A DNA stretch of 31,501 bases from assembly GCA_016715645.1 (NCBI GenBank), contig JADJZR010000021.1, positions 1 through 31,501 of the forward strand, written 5' to 3'. Source of the DNA: Elusimicrobiota bacterium (GTDB lineage Bacteria > Elusimicrobiota > Elusimicrobia > FEN-1173). Position numbers and translations under genes: made by a program. Each line of letters opens with the position of its first letter. Position 1 is the stretch's first letter. The notes below the pieces were generated by a model, which had not been told where the DNA came from, searched no databases, and saw only the letters and a program-made list of their open reading frames with translations. This document shows positions 22,903 to 31,501 of the stretch, one piece after another.

Positions 22903-24702
22903 TCAGGATTCCCGAAGAGCGACCAATACCTCGTCCCGTTCTTTTTGGCATTTTTTGAGGCCCGCATCCAACTCCATCAGCTTTTGGTAATTGCTTTGAA
23001 TAAAAACCGATCCCATTTGCCGATTAAAATCCTCGATATCGCTTTCCAGCTCCCGCAACCGCTCGTTCAACTTTTTACGGCGTTTCGATCGGGCCCGTTC
23101 GGCTTCCCGCAACCGTTTCAAATCGTCGGACCCGGTTTTCATCCAGGCGGGCCCCCCCGCCTGGACGGGACGAGCCAACGGTTTCTCAACGGAAAGACTC
23201 GGTCCCGCCGCCGACAACCGTTGGGACAGGCGAAGAAAATCGTCGTGGTTGCCCGTGTAAAGTTTCGCCCGCCCCTGGTCGACGTGGGCCACATGATTGG
23301 CCAGGGCGTTGACGAAATAGAGATCGTGGCTGATAAAACAGATCGTCCCCTCAAAATCCTTCAGGGCCTCGATCAGCGCGTCCACGCTGGCCATGTCCAG
23401 GTGCGTGGTGGGCTCGTCCAGTAACAGGACGTTGGGGGGATCCAACAACAGTTTGGCCAACGCCAACCGGCTTTTTTCGCCCCCGCTCAACACGTCCACT
23501 TTTTTAAACACGGCGTTGTCGCGAAAAAGAAAGGTTCCCAAAATGGTCCGCACCAAAAGGTCCGGGTTCATGCGCCGGGTGGCCATGGCCTCTTGAATCA
23601 CGGTGCGGCCCGGCGTCAAGGTTTCCCACCGGTGCTGGGAAAAGTATCCCGATTCCACGTTAAGCCCCAACACCCGCTGGCCCTTTTCGAACGGCAAAAC
23701 CCCGGCCAGAATTTTCAACAGCGTGGATTTTCCCGCCCCGTTGGGGCCCACCAGGGCCACTTTTTGGCCCCGCTCCAGCTCAAAATCGAGCCCGTCATAC
23801 ACGTTCGTATCCCCGTAAGATTTGACGATGCCGTTAAGCGACAAAATCTTGACACCGGTTTTGCTGGGTTGGGGAAAATTAATTTTTATTTTTCTCACTT
23901 CAGGAGGAATTTCAATCAGCTCCATTTTTTCCAACATTTTAATGCGGCTTTGAACCTGGGGGGCTTTGGCGGCCTGGGCACGGAACCGGTTGATAAACTC
24001 TTGGGCGTCGGCGATTTCTCTTTGTTGTTTTTTGTAGGCGGCCAACACCTGTTCTTGTTCCATGGCGCGAACCGCCAAAAACTTCTCGTAGTCCCCTACG
24101 TATTTAAAGATTTTGTGGTCTCGCAAATCCCATATGCCGTGAACGATGGCGTTCACAAAAGCCCGGTCGTGTGAAATCAACAAGATTGAACTCTTTGAGT
24201 GTTGAAGATAGTCCTGAAACCACAACAAAGAGGCCAGGTCCAAATGGTTGGTGGGCTCGTCAAGAAGCAGGAGATCGGGTTCTTGCAACAGCAGACGGGC
24301 GATGGCAATGCGCATTCGCCACCCGCCGGACATGGCCGACGCGGACCGATCGAAGTCCGTCACGCGAAACCCAAGGCCCATCAGTATTTTTTTTGCGTCG
24401 GCGGCCCGTTTTTCCGTGAGGGACTCCCCGTCTCCCTCGCCGGACAACGTTTCTTGGAGCACGGTCCCTTCGCCGATATCGGCGGTTTCCTGTGGAAGAT
24501 AGCCGATCCGCACACCCCGGGGAAACGACACAACCCCGTCATCGGGGAAATCCAACCCGCGCAAGATTTTAAACAGAGTGGATTTGCCCGCCCCGTTAGG
24601 GCCCATGAGGGCGTAACGGTCTCCGGCGTTAAGTTGAAGCGAGACCCCGTCAAAGATGACCTGTTGACCAAACGCTTTATGAAGGTTTTGAACAGTTAAC
24701 AC
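22903..24702 (-). CDS. ABC-F family ATPase (ribosome-associated)
   Basis: 599 residues with two ABC domains and no membrane part: Walker A GPNGAGKST near 34 and again near 320, signatures SGGWRM and SGGEKS, and Walker B LLLLDEPTNHLD and LLLDEPTTHLD. The inter-domain linker (YKKQQREIADAQEFINRFRA...KIKINFPQPSKTG) is the ABC-F P-site motif region. A charged coiled-coil C-terminus (about 520-599) is like Uup/YdiF. ABC-F proteins act on stalled ribosomes. Assignment to a named subfamily is not certain. Its ATG is 46 nt from the divergent hemerythrin start. Confidence 0.93.
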   Translation of the reverse strand: MLTVQNLHKAFGQQVIFDGVSLQLNAGDRYALMGPNGAGKSTLFKILRGLDFPDDGVVSFPRGVRIGYLPQETADIGEGTVLQETLSGEGDGESLTEKRAADAKKILMGLGFRVTDFDRSASAMSGGWRMRIAIARLLLQEPDLLLLDEPTNHLDLASLLWFQDYLQHSKSSILLISHDRAFVNAIVHGIWDLRDHKIFKYVGDYEKFLAVRAMEQEQVLAAYKKQQREIADAQEFINRFRAQAAKAPQVQSRIKMLEKMELIEIPPEVRKIKINFPQPSKTGVKILSLNGIVKSYGDTNVYDGLDFELERGQKVALVGPNGAGKSTLLKILAGVLPFEKGQRVLGLNVESGYFSQHRWETLTPGRTVIQEAMATRRMNPDLLVRTILGTFLFRDNAVFKKVDVLSGGEKSRLALAKLLLDPPNVLLLDEPTTHLDMASVDALIEALKDFEGTICFISHDLYFVNALANHVAHVDQGRAKLYTGNHDDFLRLSQRLSAAGPSLSVEKPLARPVQAGGPAWMKTGSDDLKRLREAERARSKRRKKLNERLRELESDIEDFNRQMGSVFIQSNYQKLMELDAGLKKCQKERDEVLVALRES

Positions 24703-24747
24703 AAAAATACCCCTTGAAAATAAATGATTGAGGCCCTATATATTTCT

Positions 24748-25215
24748 ATGACCATTATCGAACGGTTTCTTCAGGACCACGCGATTTTTCGAAAACACCT
24801 GGCGGACACCCTAGCTCTGGCCCGAGACCTTTCGGACCAAGCGACGGCCCCCGCGGTCAGCGACGACGACCGGGCCTTCGCCCACAAGCTCCGGCGTCAT
24901 GCCCGGATGGAAGCCGAATTGTTGTTCCCGGCCATGCAACGGGCTAGTTCCGAAAAAGATCGCCACGAAACGGTTCAACGGTACATACGACACGGCAACG
25001 ACGAACACCATTCCGTGGCCAAACGACAAGCCGAACTGCACGCGTATTCGGGCGGCGTGCAACTGAGCCAATGGCGCACCACGCTGAACGATTTTGCCGA
25101 CGGTCTAAACCGCCACATTGACCTGGAAGAAAATGAAATCTTTCCCTTGGCCCAAGAACTCTTAAGCCCCGCCTTACTCACCGAACTCAATCAAAAAGCC
25201 GACCTCGTTGCGTAG
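24748..25215 (+). CDS. Hemerythrin-like (HHE domain) protein
   Basis: About 155 residues forming an all-helical di-iron candidate. Ligand candidates follow the HHE spacing: H in FLQDHAIFRKH, H and E in HARMEAELLFP, H in HGNDEHH, and H plus E in NRHIDLEENEIFPL. Such proteins bind O2 or NO or sense iron and oxygen. ATG 24748 (MTIIERFLQDH) is the better start; ATG 24724 adds eight residues. Neither has a strong ribosome site. It is the only plus-strand gene in the right half and is divergent from the ABC-F gene. Confidence 0.85.
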   Translation: MTIIERFLQDHAIFRKHLADTLALARDLSDQATAPAVSDDDRAFAHKLRRHARMEAELLFPAMQRASSEKDRHETVQRYIRHGNDEHHSVAKRQAELHAYSGGVQLSQWRTTLNDFADGLNRHIDLEENEIFPLAQELLSPALLTELNQKADLVA

Positions 25216-25236
25216 TCGCCCGAAACCCGAAAAAAA

Positions 25237-25309
25237 TCGGGGCGGGGAGATTTGAACTCCCGACCTCTTGGTCCCAAACCAAGCGCGCTACCAACTGCGC
25301 TACGCCCCG
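25237..25309 (-). tRNA. tRNA-Pro(UGG)
   Basis: A full cloverleaf on the minus strand: acceptor CGGGGCG/CGCCCCG, D arm GCGC-AGTTGGTA-GCGC, anticodon stem CTTGG/CCAAG with loop TTTGGGA (anticodon TGG), and T arm GGGAG-TTCAAAT-CTCCC. CCA is not encoded. A T7 run follows the discriminator base and may end transcription. Confidence 0.95.
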
Positions 25310-25310
25310 T

Positions 25311-25605
25311 ACCTTCAAACTCTCCGCCCGCCGAATGTTTCCAAACCAAGCGCGCCTTGCGCCCCACACGTCGGGGCTCCAGGCCGGCCCCGCTAAAGCG
25401 GGGCGTCCCAAGCGTTTGCCCTTCACGGCAAACGGGACCCAACTGCGCTACGCCCCGTACCTTCAAACTCTCCGCCCGCCGAATGTTTCCAAACCAAGCG
25501 CGCCTTGCGCCCCACACGTCGGGGCTCCAGGCCGGCCCCGCTAAAGCGGGGCGTCCCAAGCGTTTGCCCTTCACGGCAAACGGGATCCAACTGCGCTACG
25601 CCCCG
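25311..25605 (-). repeat. Two 148-bp tandem units containing broken tRNA-Pro 5' halves
   Basis: Units 25311-25458 and 25459-25605 differ by about one internal base. Each contains the first 19 nt of tRNA-Pro and a 15-nt piece of its D/anticodon region, separated by about 90 bp of palindromic sequence (CCCCGCTAAAGCGGGG; CGTTTGCCCTTCACGGCAAACG). Each also repeats the tRNA leader (ACCTTCAAACTCTCCGCC). They lie directly 5' of the real tRNA and lack its 3' half, so they cannot be tRNAs. Confidence 0.9.
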
Positions 25606-25695
25606 AAAACAATCAAATCCGGAAACAAGAAAGGGGAAAAACATCAGCGGGACAACTCGCGTCCGGGCCATTATACCCGACGTAGGGGGGCCTGG

Positions 25696-28276
25696 TCAAT
25701 CGTAGCCGTAACGGCGAATAAATCGGCCCTTGAGCCATTGGGCGAGAGCCAGATAAGATCCCACGATCATCATTAACCCCACGTAGAAAGGTGCGGGAGG
25801 TGTTGCAAAGCCAAAGTGTTTCCCGAGGTCAGCAAAAGGAATCCATAAAACCACCCCGCATAAAATGGCGCTGGACACCATCAGGGGCCACGCTGGGCCG
25901 CACCCCGCTCCAAGGCCGTTTTCGGGTTCGAATCACATAGATCACCAGAGATTGACTGATGAACGATTCCAAAAACCACCCTGTGTGAAACAGTTCCACG
26001 TTTCGCCCAAACAACACCCATAAAAACCCAAACGTGACGAAATCAAACAGTGAACTTAAAGGACCGAAAATAAACATGAATCGGCGAATGGAGTCCAAAT
26101 CCCACGGGCGAGGATGTTCCAGCGCTTGCGGGTCCACCGTGTCGGTGGGCAGGGCGATTTGCGAAATGTCGTAAAGAAAGTTGTTGAGCAAGATCTGAAT
26201 GGGAAGCATCGGTAAGAAAGGCAATAGGAGGCTCGCACCCGTCATGCTGATCATGTTCCCAAAATTGGAACTAGACCCCATCCGAACGTATTTGACGATG
26301 TTGGCGAAAGTGCGGCGCCCCTCATCAATGCCGGCGGCCAGAACGTTCAAGTTCTTGCGGAGCAAAATAATATCGGCGGTTTCCCGGGCCACGTCCACGG
26401 CGTTTTCCACCGACAAGCCGACATCCGCGGCTTTGAGGGCGGGAGCGTCGTTGATCCCGTCCCCGAGAAACCCCACCGTTCGCCCTTCTTTTTGAAGCAA
26501 GCGGATCACGCGCTCTTTCTGGAGCGGTGCGAGGCGCGCAAAAATTGTGCAGGAGGACAACCGCGGGGCCAACCCCTCGTCGGTAAGAAGGTCCAGCTCT
26601 TCCCCCGTCAGCATGCCCTCCACGGGAAGGCCCACCTCCCGCGCGATCTTCTGAGTCACAAGGGCGTTGTCCCCGGTCAGCACCTTGCACGAAACGCCCC
26701 GATGAACAAGCGCCGCCAGCGCTTCCCGTGCGGAAGGTTTCGGGGGATCCAGAAAGGCCAGATAGCCCCGAAGCACCAAATCTGTTTCGTCCGCTTTGCT
26801 GTAGGCCGCCTTGGCCTCCGCCATGTCCCGGTAGCCAACCGCCAAAACCCGATAGCCGTCCCGGCTTAAGGCGTCGTATTCCTCCCGAAGGTCCTGAAGG
26901 ATGAGATCTTCCATGGGAAAGATCTCGCCGTCCAATTCGTATCGCGCGCACCGCTTAAAGATCTCCTCGGGCGCCCCCTTGGCGATCAAGCGGTGGCGCC
27001 CCTCCTGGGAAACCACGACGGAAAGAATCCGCCGGGAAAAATCAAAAGGGATCTCATCCACTTTTTCGCCAACCCCTGTCATATTCTCCTGATGTTTGAG
27101 GATCGCCCGATCGAGAAGGTTCTTCAGTCCGGTTTGATGTACGCTGTTCAGATAGGCCAGGGACAAGACCGCCTCATCTTCTTGAAGGATTACATCGCAG
27201 TGCCGCTCCAAAACCACTTCGTCCATGGTGAGCGTGCCGGTTTTGTCGGTGCAAAGGACGTCCATGGCTCCCAGGTTTTGGATCGAGGACAGCCGCTTGA
27301 CGATCACTTCCCGTTGGGCCATGCGCAGGGCCCCGCGCGAAAGGTTTAAGGTTACGATCATGGGCAACATTTCCGGAGTCAATCCCACGGCGACGGCCAG
27401 GGCGAATAGGAGCGATTCCATCCAACCAGTTTTGGTCAACAGATTGGCGGCGAAGATCACCACAACCAATACCAGCATTAATCGAAGCATGAGCCAAACG
27501 AAACGTTGAAGCCCCTTTTCGAACGAGGTTTCCGCCCGCCGCCGGGCCAAACGCTGGGAAATGGCCCCGAACTGGGTGGAAGGACCCGTTTTAACGACGA
27601 GACCCAGGCCCCGGCCGCTCACCACGCTCGTTCCCATGAACGCCGCGTTGGCCAAGTCTGAGAGGCCCCGAACCCCGGCCGCCGGAGGAGAAACCTGTTT
27701 TTCCAAAGGAAGGGATTCCCCCGTTAAGGCGGACTGATTGACGAAAAGGTCCTTGGCTTCCAGAACCCGGAGGTCCGCGGGAATCATGTCCCCGGCGGCC
27801 AGAACCACGACATCGCCCGGGACAATAGTGCGAAGATCCACCTCCTGGGGAACGCCGTCCCGTAGGGCGGTGGCGCTCACGCGGACCATGGCGGTCAGTT
27901 TTTCGGCGGCGCGGTCCGCCCGGAACTCTTGGGCGAAACTCAACCCCACGCTGATCAAGGCCATGCCAGCCACGAGGGCGGCGCTGACTTTTTCCCCAAA
28001 AAAGAGGGAAAAGCCGCCGATGACCAGAAGGACGATGACGAGAGGATCGAGGAACCGGATCAAAAAACCAAAAAGGAGACCCCGTTTCCGTCGCCGAGCG
28101 GGCTCGTTGGGTCCCGATTTTCCCAGACGGGATTTGGCTTCCATCTCCGAAATCCCTTGAAGAGAAGTGGCGAGTTCCTGCATAAGCCCATCCAAGGGCC
28201 GGGTGGCCCACACAACGGGGTCTTGGATCGAAGGGGGTGGAAAAGGAACGGGAGCCATCGGGACGGGGGGTCTCAC
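25696..28276 (-). pseudogene. MgtA-type P-type ATPase (Mg2+), frameshifted near the C-terminus
   Basis: A P3B-type ATPase of about 860 codons if the frame is repaired. It has the TGES actuator motif (about 185), the phosphorylated Asp in CTDKTGTLT (about 345), GDGINDAPALKAADVGLSV, and P3B membrane segments (QILLNNFLYDISQIALPTDTVD). Such pumps import Mg2+. The first frame continues to RTRKRPW and then reads foreign residues to a stop at 25829. The remaining two membrane segments (VSSAILCGVVLWIPF; FYVGLMMIVGSYLALAQWL) continue in another frame to 25696. One extra base in the G-rich stretch near 25900-25925 explains this. The start is GTG 28276 or ATG 28258, neither with a clear ribosome site. 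No Mg2+ leader could be recognised. Confidence 0.88.
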
Positions 28277-28349
28277 ATTTAATCGTTTTTCAAACAGAGC
28301 CGGCCTTGGCGGGGAAAGGATGCGCCCGCGCGGCGGCCGCGAACAGCCG

Positions 28350-28883
28350 TTATTGTTTTTTCCAGGTCATTTCCGCGTCGACCGGAACCTGGCGTTTGAT
28401 GGCCATGCCGAGGAGGGAGGGAGCCGGAATCTTAAAATCGTCAATGTTCAGAGGGACGACGCCCTTAAAATGAAGTTTCCCGTCCGGACGGTCCACCACG
28501 GTGAAAGGGACGGCTTTGTAAGACGCGTTTGCACCGGCGAATTCAATGTCCAAATCCGCCGTGAATGTTTGCCCCTCAGGAACCCCCGGCAAGGACACCG
28601 AAACCGTTACCATAGGAAACTTCGCTCCCCGGGTGGTTTCAAGCATGTGCAAATCCCGATTGGTGTCCCCCGAAACAAATCCGCTGACGGTGGCCCCCAC
28701 CAAAAAATGACACCCGTCTTTGTCGCAGACACCTTTTCCGCGCGCCCCGGTGCTGGTCCCCTCGACTTTATGAAGCGTGTGTGTGACATGGTAAGTCAAT
28801 TGTGATTTATCCAGAACCCACGATTCCGCGCGTGCCATCGCGCCCACAGACACCGCCATCAAGCCAAGAAGAATTTTATTCAT
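28350..28883 (-). CDS. YceI-family periplasmic lipid-binding-like protein
   Basis: 177 residues. The signal peptide MNKILLGLMAVSVGAMARA is followed by the YceI lipocalin-like beta-barrel pattern: ESWVLDKSQLTYHVTHTLHKVEG at the start, FVSGDTNRDLHM and a late PLNIDDFKIPAPSLLG. Family members bind isoprenoid-like or other lipids and are often encoded beside cytochrome b561-like proteins, as here. A CDKDGC insertion might form a disulfide. It lies 10 nt after the membrane protein gene and about 70 nt before mgtA. Confidence 0.88.
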   Translation of the reverse strand: MNKILLGLMAVSVGAMARAESWVLDKSQLTYHVTHTLHKVEGTSTGARGKGVCDKDGCHFLVGATVSGFVSGDTNRDLHMLETTRGAKFPMVTVSVSLPGVPEGQTFTADLDIEFAGANASYKAVPFTVVDRPDGKLHFKGVVPLNIDDFKIPAPSLLGMAIKRQVPVDAEMTWKKQ

Positions 28884-28893
28884 GGAAGGCCCC

Positions 28894-29463
28894 TTAAAAA
28901 TTGAAGACCATCACGGCCATGGAAAGAAAATAAGCCGCCGCGCCCACGCCCGCCACGGCGGAATGCTGTTTGGCCATGCCGTGAACTTCCTCGCCCCGCT
29001 CTTTTTGTTTGTACGCCTCATAGCCCAAAATGGGCGCGATGACCATGGCCGGGAAGTGAATCCAGGCCAACGCTTTGTGGATCTTGGTGGAGCCGGTGGC
29101 TTTTTTTTCCTCCACTTCCGGAGCGAACAAGGAAAACGACGCCGTGGTGAAGTAGAGGGCCCCGGTGGTGATGGCCATGTTTTTGTGCAAGTCCCGTTTC
29201 GCGTCCGAGCCTCCCTCGGCGCCCGAAGCCGTAAAAATTGTCGCGGCCATGGGCACGGCGGTGATCAGACCCAATATTTGGTGTGTTTTCAACATTTTCG
29301 ATCGTTTATGAAGGGTGGCTTGGGTGGCCGAATCGCCCTGCAATTGCTCATCGGAAAATCCCAAATCGTCGAGGGAAAGAGACCCCTTTGCCGCCCGAAC
29401 ATCAGCGCCTCCCAACCCCGAAACCAGGGTCAAAACCACCAACACAAGCCGGACTCTTTTCAC
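28894..29463 (-). CDS. Predicted four-helix membrane protein, b561-like, paired with YceI
   Basis: 189 residues: a signal-like N-terminus, then four hydrophobic helices carrying conserved-looking histidines (KTHQILGLITAVPMAATIF; DLHKNMAITTGALYFTTASF; IHKALAWIHFPAMVIAPILG; KQHSAVAGVGAAAYFLSMAV). Histidine placement near helix ends suggests a haem-binding, b561-type fold. That is inference, since I do not recognise the exact family. Close spacing to yceI (10 nt) supports a shared role at the membrane. Confidence 0.6.
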   Translation of the reverse strand: MKRVRLVLVVLTLVSGLGGADVRAAKGSLSLDDLGFSDEQLQGDSATQATLHKRSKMLKTHQILGLITAVPMAATIFTASGAEGGSDAKRDLHKNMAITTGALYFTTASFSLFAPEVEEKKATGSTKIHKALAWIHFPAMVIAPILGYEAYKQKERGEEVHGMAKQHSAVAGVGAAAYFLSMAVMVFNF

Positions 29464-29550
29464 AAGTGGAACCTCCTCGCGGGCGAATTGAGTGAGGCTA
29501 ACATTTCCAGGAAGGGAAAAACATGATGGGCGTCATTCTTTAACTCGAAA

Positions 29551-29579
29551 CGCCCGTAGGCTTATCGCCCACACGGGCG
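29551..29579 (-). terminator. Candidate terminator after the OmpA-like gene
   Basis: CGCCCGT and ACGGGCG arms (7 bp) enclose a 15-nt loop and are followed on the minus strand by TTTCGAG. It is a weak U-tract, located 60-90 nt past the stop at 29638. Confidence 0.4.
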
Positions 29580-29637
29580 AAACTTTTCTGTTCGGAACTC
29601 TTTCTACGGCAGGACCGCGCCGATCGAGGAATCCCGG

Positions 29638-30714
29638 TCAGCGCAGTTTAATGACGAAACGCACCACGTCGCCGCGGTCTTTAACGGGCGCGTAGGTGAA
29701 CCGAACGCTGTCGGGAGCCAACAACAACTCGGCGGCGATTTTTTCGGTGACGCGTTTTTGGCGGGCTTTGACGGTCTCGCCGTCGTACTCTCGGGTTTGA
29801 AACTCCACCACAAAGGGGTAAGCGGAATAGTCCCGCAACACGTCCACAACCCGCTCCAAAATCGGCAACGCGTCGGTGTTAAACCGCTCGTCTTCGAACA
29901 GGTAACTGGACGAAATTTCCATGATCAGGTTTTTCTTGTCTTTGTATTTTAAGTGCCGCAGAGTAAACGCCTTGCCCAACGTGGTGTGGGTCCCTTTGAG
30001 TTCGTCCACTGTAATGAAACGGAACGAATAAGCCGACGCAACCCGAATCATGTCCCCGTTGCGGTTAAACCCATCCCAGACAATTTCGTTGACCGGGTTT
30101 CCTTTTCCAGTGATCGTATGAATCACATCCCCCTTATCGTCGGTCACCTCCAAACGCCAGGTCACAACCGCGTTTTCCGCGGGAGACGGTTGAAAGCTGA
30201 TGAGCGGCGGCTCCACCAAATCCGGCAACCAGGGTCGGGCGGTTTGCTGGGTTTGAACGCTGTCGAATCGGCGAAAATCTTCGTCCGAAGGGATCGTGCG
30301 CGTTTGGTCCAATAGTTTTTCGGTCTTATCGGTGACCGAATCCACCAACTCTTTCATGTCCACTTTGATTTCGGGGGTCACTTTTTCGATGTTGACCTTG
30401 TCTTTGGCCTGGCCGGTCACGTCCAACGATCCCAGGCTGTCGCCGCCGGCCGGTTCCGAGGGGGGCGGCGGCGGAGGAGTTGTCGTCTTGCGAGCGGATT
30501 CTTTGGAAGGCGGCGGCGGAACGACGGGCTTTTGGGGTTCCCGAACAACGGCGGGAACCGGAGCTTTTTCCGAACCCGACGTCGATGTGTTGGTGGAAGT
30601 CGCGGGTTTCTTAGATCGGGGCGACTTCTTTAGGGATGGAGCTTCCTCTGCCGAGACGGCACAAGCGCTTGCCACAAATCCCGCTAAAATCAATGCCCAA
30701 GCACGATGTCTCAT
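29638..30714 (-). CDS. Exported OmpA-like protein with Pro-rich linker and FlgD-type Ig domain
   Basis: 358 residues. The signal peptide MRHRAWALILAGFVASACAVSA precedes a Lys/Pro/Ser-rich linker (about 25-95), a region with repeated charged helices, a FlgD-Ig-like module (VTWRLEVTDDKGDVIHTI ... IVWDGFNRNGDMI) and an OmpA-like C-terminal domain (FNTDALPILERVVDVLRDY, VVEFQTREYDGETVKARQKR). It is probably periplasmic and peptidoglycan-associated. The Pro-rich part could span the periplasm and partner the adjacent TonB-like protein. ATG 30714 has GGAGG 7 nt upstream and lies 11 nt after that gene. Confidence 0.75.
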   Translation of the reverse strand: MRHRAWALILAGFVASACAVSAEEAPSLKKSPRSKKPATSTNTSTSGSEKAPVPAVVREPQKPVVPPPPSKESARKTTTPPPPPPSEPAGGDSLGSLDVTGQAKDKVNIEKVTPEIKVDMKELVDSVTDKTEKLLDQTRTIPSDEDFRRFDSVQTQQTARPWLPDLVEPPLISFQPSPAENAVVTWRLEVTDDKGDVIHTITGKGNPVNEIVWDGFNRNGDMIRVASAYSFRFITVDELKGTHTTLGKAFTLRHLKYKDKKNLIMEISSSYLFEDERFNTDALPILERVVDVLRDYSAYPFVVEFQTREYDGETVKARQKRVTEKIAAELLLAPDSVRFTYAPVKDRGDVVRFVIKLR

Positions 30715-30725
30715 TGTGTCCTCCG

Positions 30726-31501
30726 TTACAAAGCCTTGAATATAAATTTAATGGTTCCCACCTGTTCTTTGCCTTTCTGAGCGGGATCGTCCAATGGAAT
30801 AAACCGCCATTGATTCAATGCTTCCATCGTGGTCGCGTCCAGACTGGGGTATCCCGAACTCTGGACCACGTTGGTTTTATTGATGTTCACTTCACCGGTA
30901 TGGCGCACAAAAAACTCGATGCGCACAATCGCAAAAAGACCTTTTTCTTTCGCCCAGTCCGGAAGTTTGGGAAGCACCTGAAACAAGATAGCCCGATTGG
31001 CCACGGACCCGGAAATTTCGTACGGGACTTTACCTCCTCCGCCGCCGCCCCCTCCTCCCGCCGCCCGAGATGGCACACCCACCAGCCCGCCACCACCGGA
31101 TCCCGAAACCGTCCCTGGCGCTCCCATTCCTGAAAATCCACCCGACACACCGACCAACCCTTTCCCCCCCCCGCTTTTGTCTTTCAGCGCGCCTCCGCCG
31201 CCTTCACCGGGCCCGTCGCCCCCGCCCGTGCCGCCCCCGGTCCCAAAAAACGCCGTGGACACCGACGTCACCTTCTTGTCGGTCTTATTCGATAACGCAA
31301 TCCGGGGCGCGTCGGCATCGGAGTCCGCCAAGCCGCCGCCTGTTTTTTTAACGGCAAAAGGAAGATCGCCCTGGGCGATTTTGAATCCCGACGATTTTTC
31401 TTTTAACGTCCCGCCCCCCAGCTTATCCCCCGGGCCGATACCGACACCGGCCAAACCGGGTCCTTTGGTTTCAATTTTTCCCACATCGAACGCACCGGCC
31501 A
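30726..31501 (-). CDS. TonB-like energy transducer, 5' partial
   Basis: The frame is open to the right edge, so the N-terminus with its membrane anchor is missing. The visible part is an extremely Gly-rich linker (about 200 residues, many GGG runs) followed by a TonB C-terminal domain: FAIVRIEFFVRHTGEVNINKT, SSGYPSLDATTMEALNQWRFIPLDD. TonB proteins couple the inner-membrane proton gradient to outer-membrane transport; AgmX/PglI-type gliding proteins have similar Gly-rich linkers. A GTG at 31484 is only an internal codon. It is followed at 11 nt by the OmpA-like gene. Confidence 0.8.
   Translation of the reverse strand, partial: AGAFDVGKIETKGPGLAGVGIGPGDKLGGGTLKEKSSGFKIAQGDLPFAVKKTGGGLADSDADAPRIALSNKTDKKVTSVSTAFFGTGGGTGGGDGPGEGGGGALKDKSGGGKGLVGVSGGFSGMGAPGTVSGSGGGGLVGVPSRAAGGGGGGGGGKVPYEISGSVANRAILFQVLPKLPDWAKEKGLFAIVRIEFFVRHTGEVNINKTNVVQSSGYPSLDATTMEALNQWRFIPLDDPAQKGKEQVGTIKFIFKAL

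Noticed and set aside
25311..25605. CRISPR-like array from the tandem repeats near tRNA-Pro
   Set aside because: There are only two contiguous 148-bp units without spacers, made of tRNA pieces and palindromes.
28277..28349. Mg2+ riboswitch (M-box) upstream of the MgtA-type gene
   Set aside because: The space between yceI and mgtA is only about 70 nt, far too short for an M-box.

Overview
The window most resembles a chromosomal segment of a GC-rich, diderm, non-proteobacterial genome. Elusimicrobiota is the best guess, by inference only: long class I FbaB-type aldolase plus PPi-type phosphofructokinase, PorV/UPF0164-like and FlgD-Ig-like surface proteins, and secreted SUMF1-fold proteins diversified by a retroelement. 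No rRNA or other decisive taxonomic marker is present. Almost all housekeeping genes lie on the minus strand. Plus-strand genes are nearly all accessory (toxin-antitoxin, nuclease, transposase), apart from a hemerythrin.

Region 1 (1-3.2 kb): a diversity-generating retroelement (DGR). On the minus strand the order is target 1 (secreted SUMF1/FGE-fold protein with variable repeat VR1), a DNA hairpin just downstream of VR1, the DGR reverse transcriptase, then an Avd-like helical accessory protein. A second, paralogous target with its own variable repeat (VR2) lies about 11 kb away (12.9-14.3 kb). No template repeat is visible in the window. It probably lies just left of position 1, downstream of avd.

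Region 2 (3.3-10.6 kb): a scarred accessory island. It holds a YhcG/DUF1016 nuclease gene broken by a perfect 52-bp tandem duplication, two MITE-like inverted-repeat elements, a REP-like palindrome, two near-identical BrnT/CopG-type toxin-antitoxin cassettes, a DDE insertion sequence whose right end abuts the second cassette, and three decayed copies of an OmpA C-terminal coding region.

Region 3 (9.5-14.5 kb, minus): a translationally coupled surface operon: DGR target 2, a secreted protein with GGSYDGWDRN repeats and a gliding/FlgD-like C-terminal domain, a PorV-like outer-membrane protein, and an OmpA-family protein that is now frameshifted. Target 2 carries a 2-bp insertion inside VR2 that throws its C-terminus out of frame.

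Region 4 (14.5-24.7 kb): a HigBA module, then a long minus-strand core cluster: ABC-F ATPase, outer-membrane protein, AccA, FbaB, PPi-PFK, YbgC thioesterase, RadC, VanZ and RlmD-like rRNA methyltransferase. Several junctions overlap by 4 nt.

Region 5 (24.7-31.5 kb): a hemerythrin, tRNA-Pro(UGG) with a two-copy 148-bp tandem repeat made partly of broken tRNA-Pro 5' halves, an MgtA-type P-ATPase with a C-terminal frameshift, a YceI/b561-like membrane protein pair, and an envelope pair (TonB-like, OmpA-like) running off the right edge.

Many frameshifts occur (MgtA, toxin 2, OmpA, target 2). Some may be assembly errors, so read-level checks matter.
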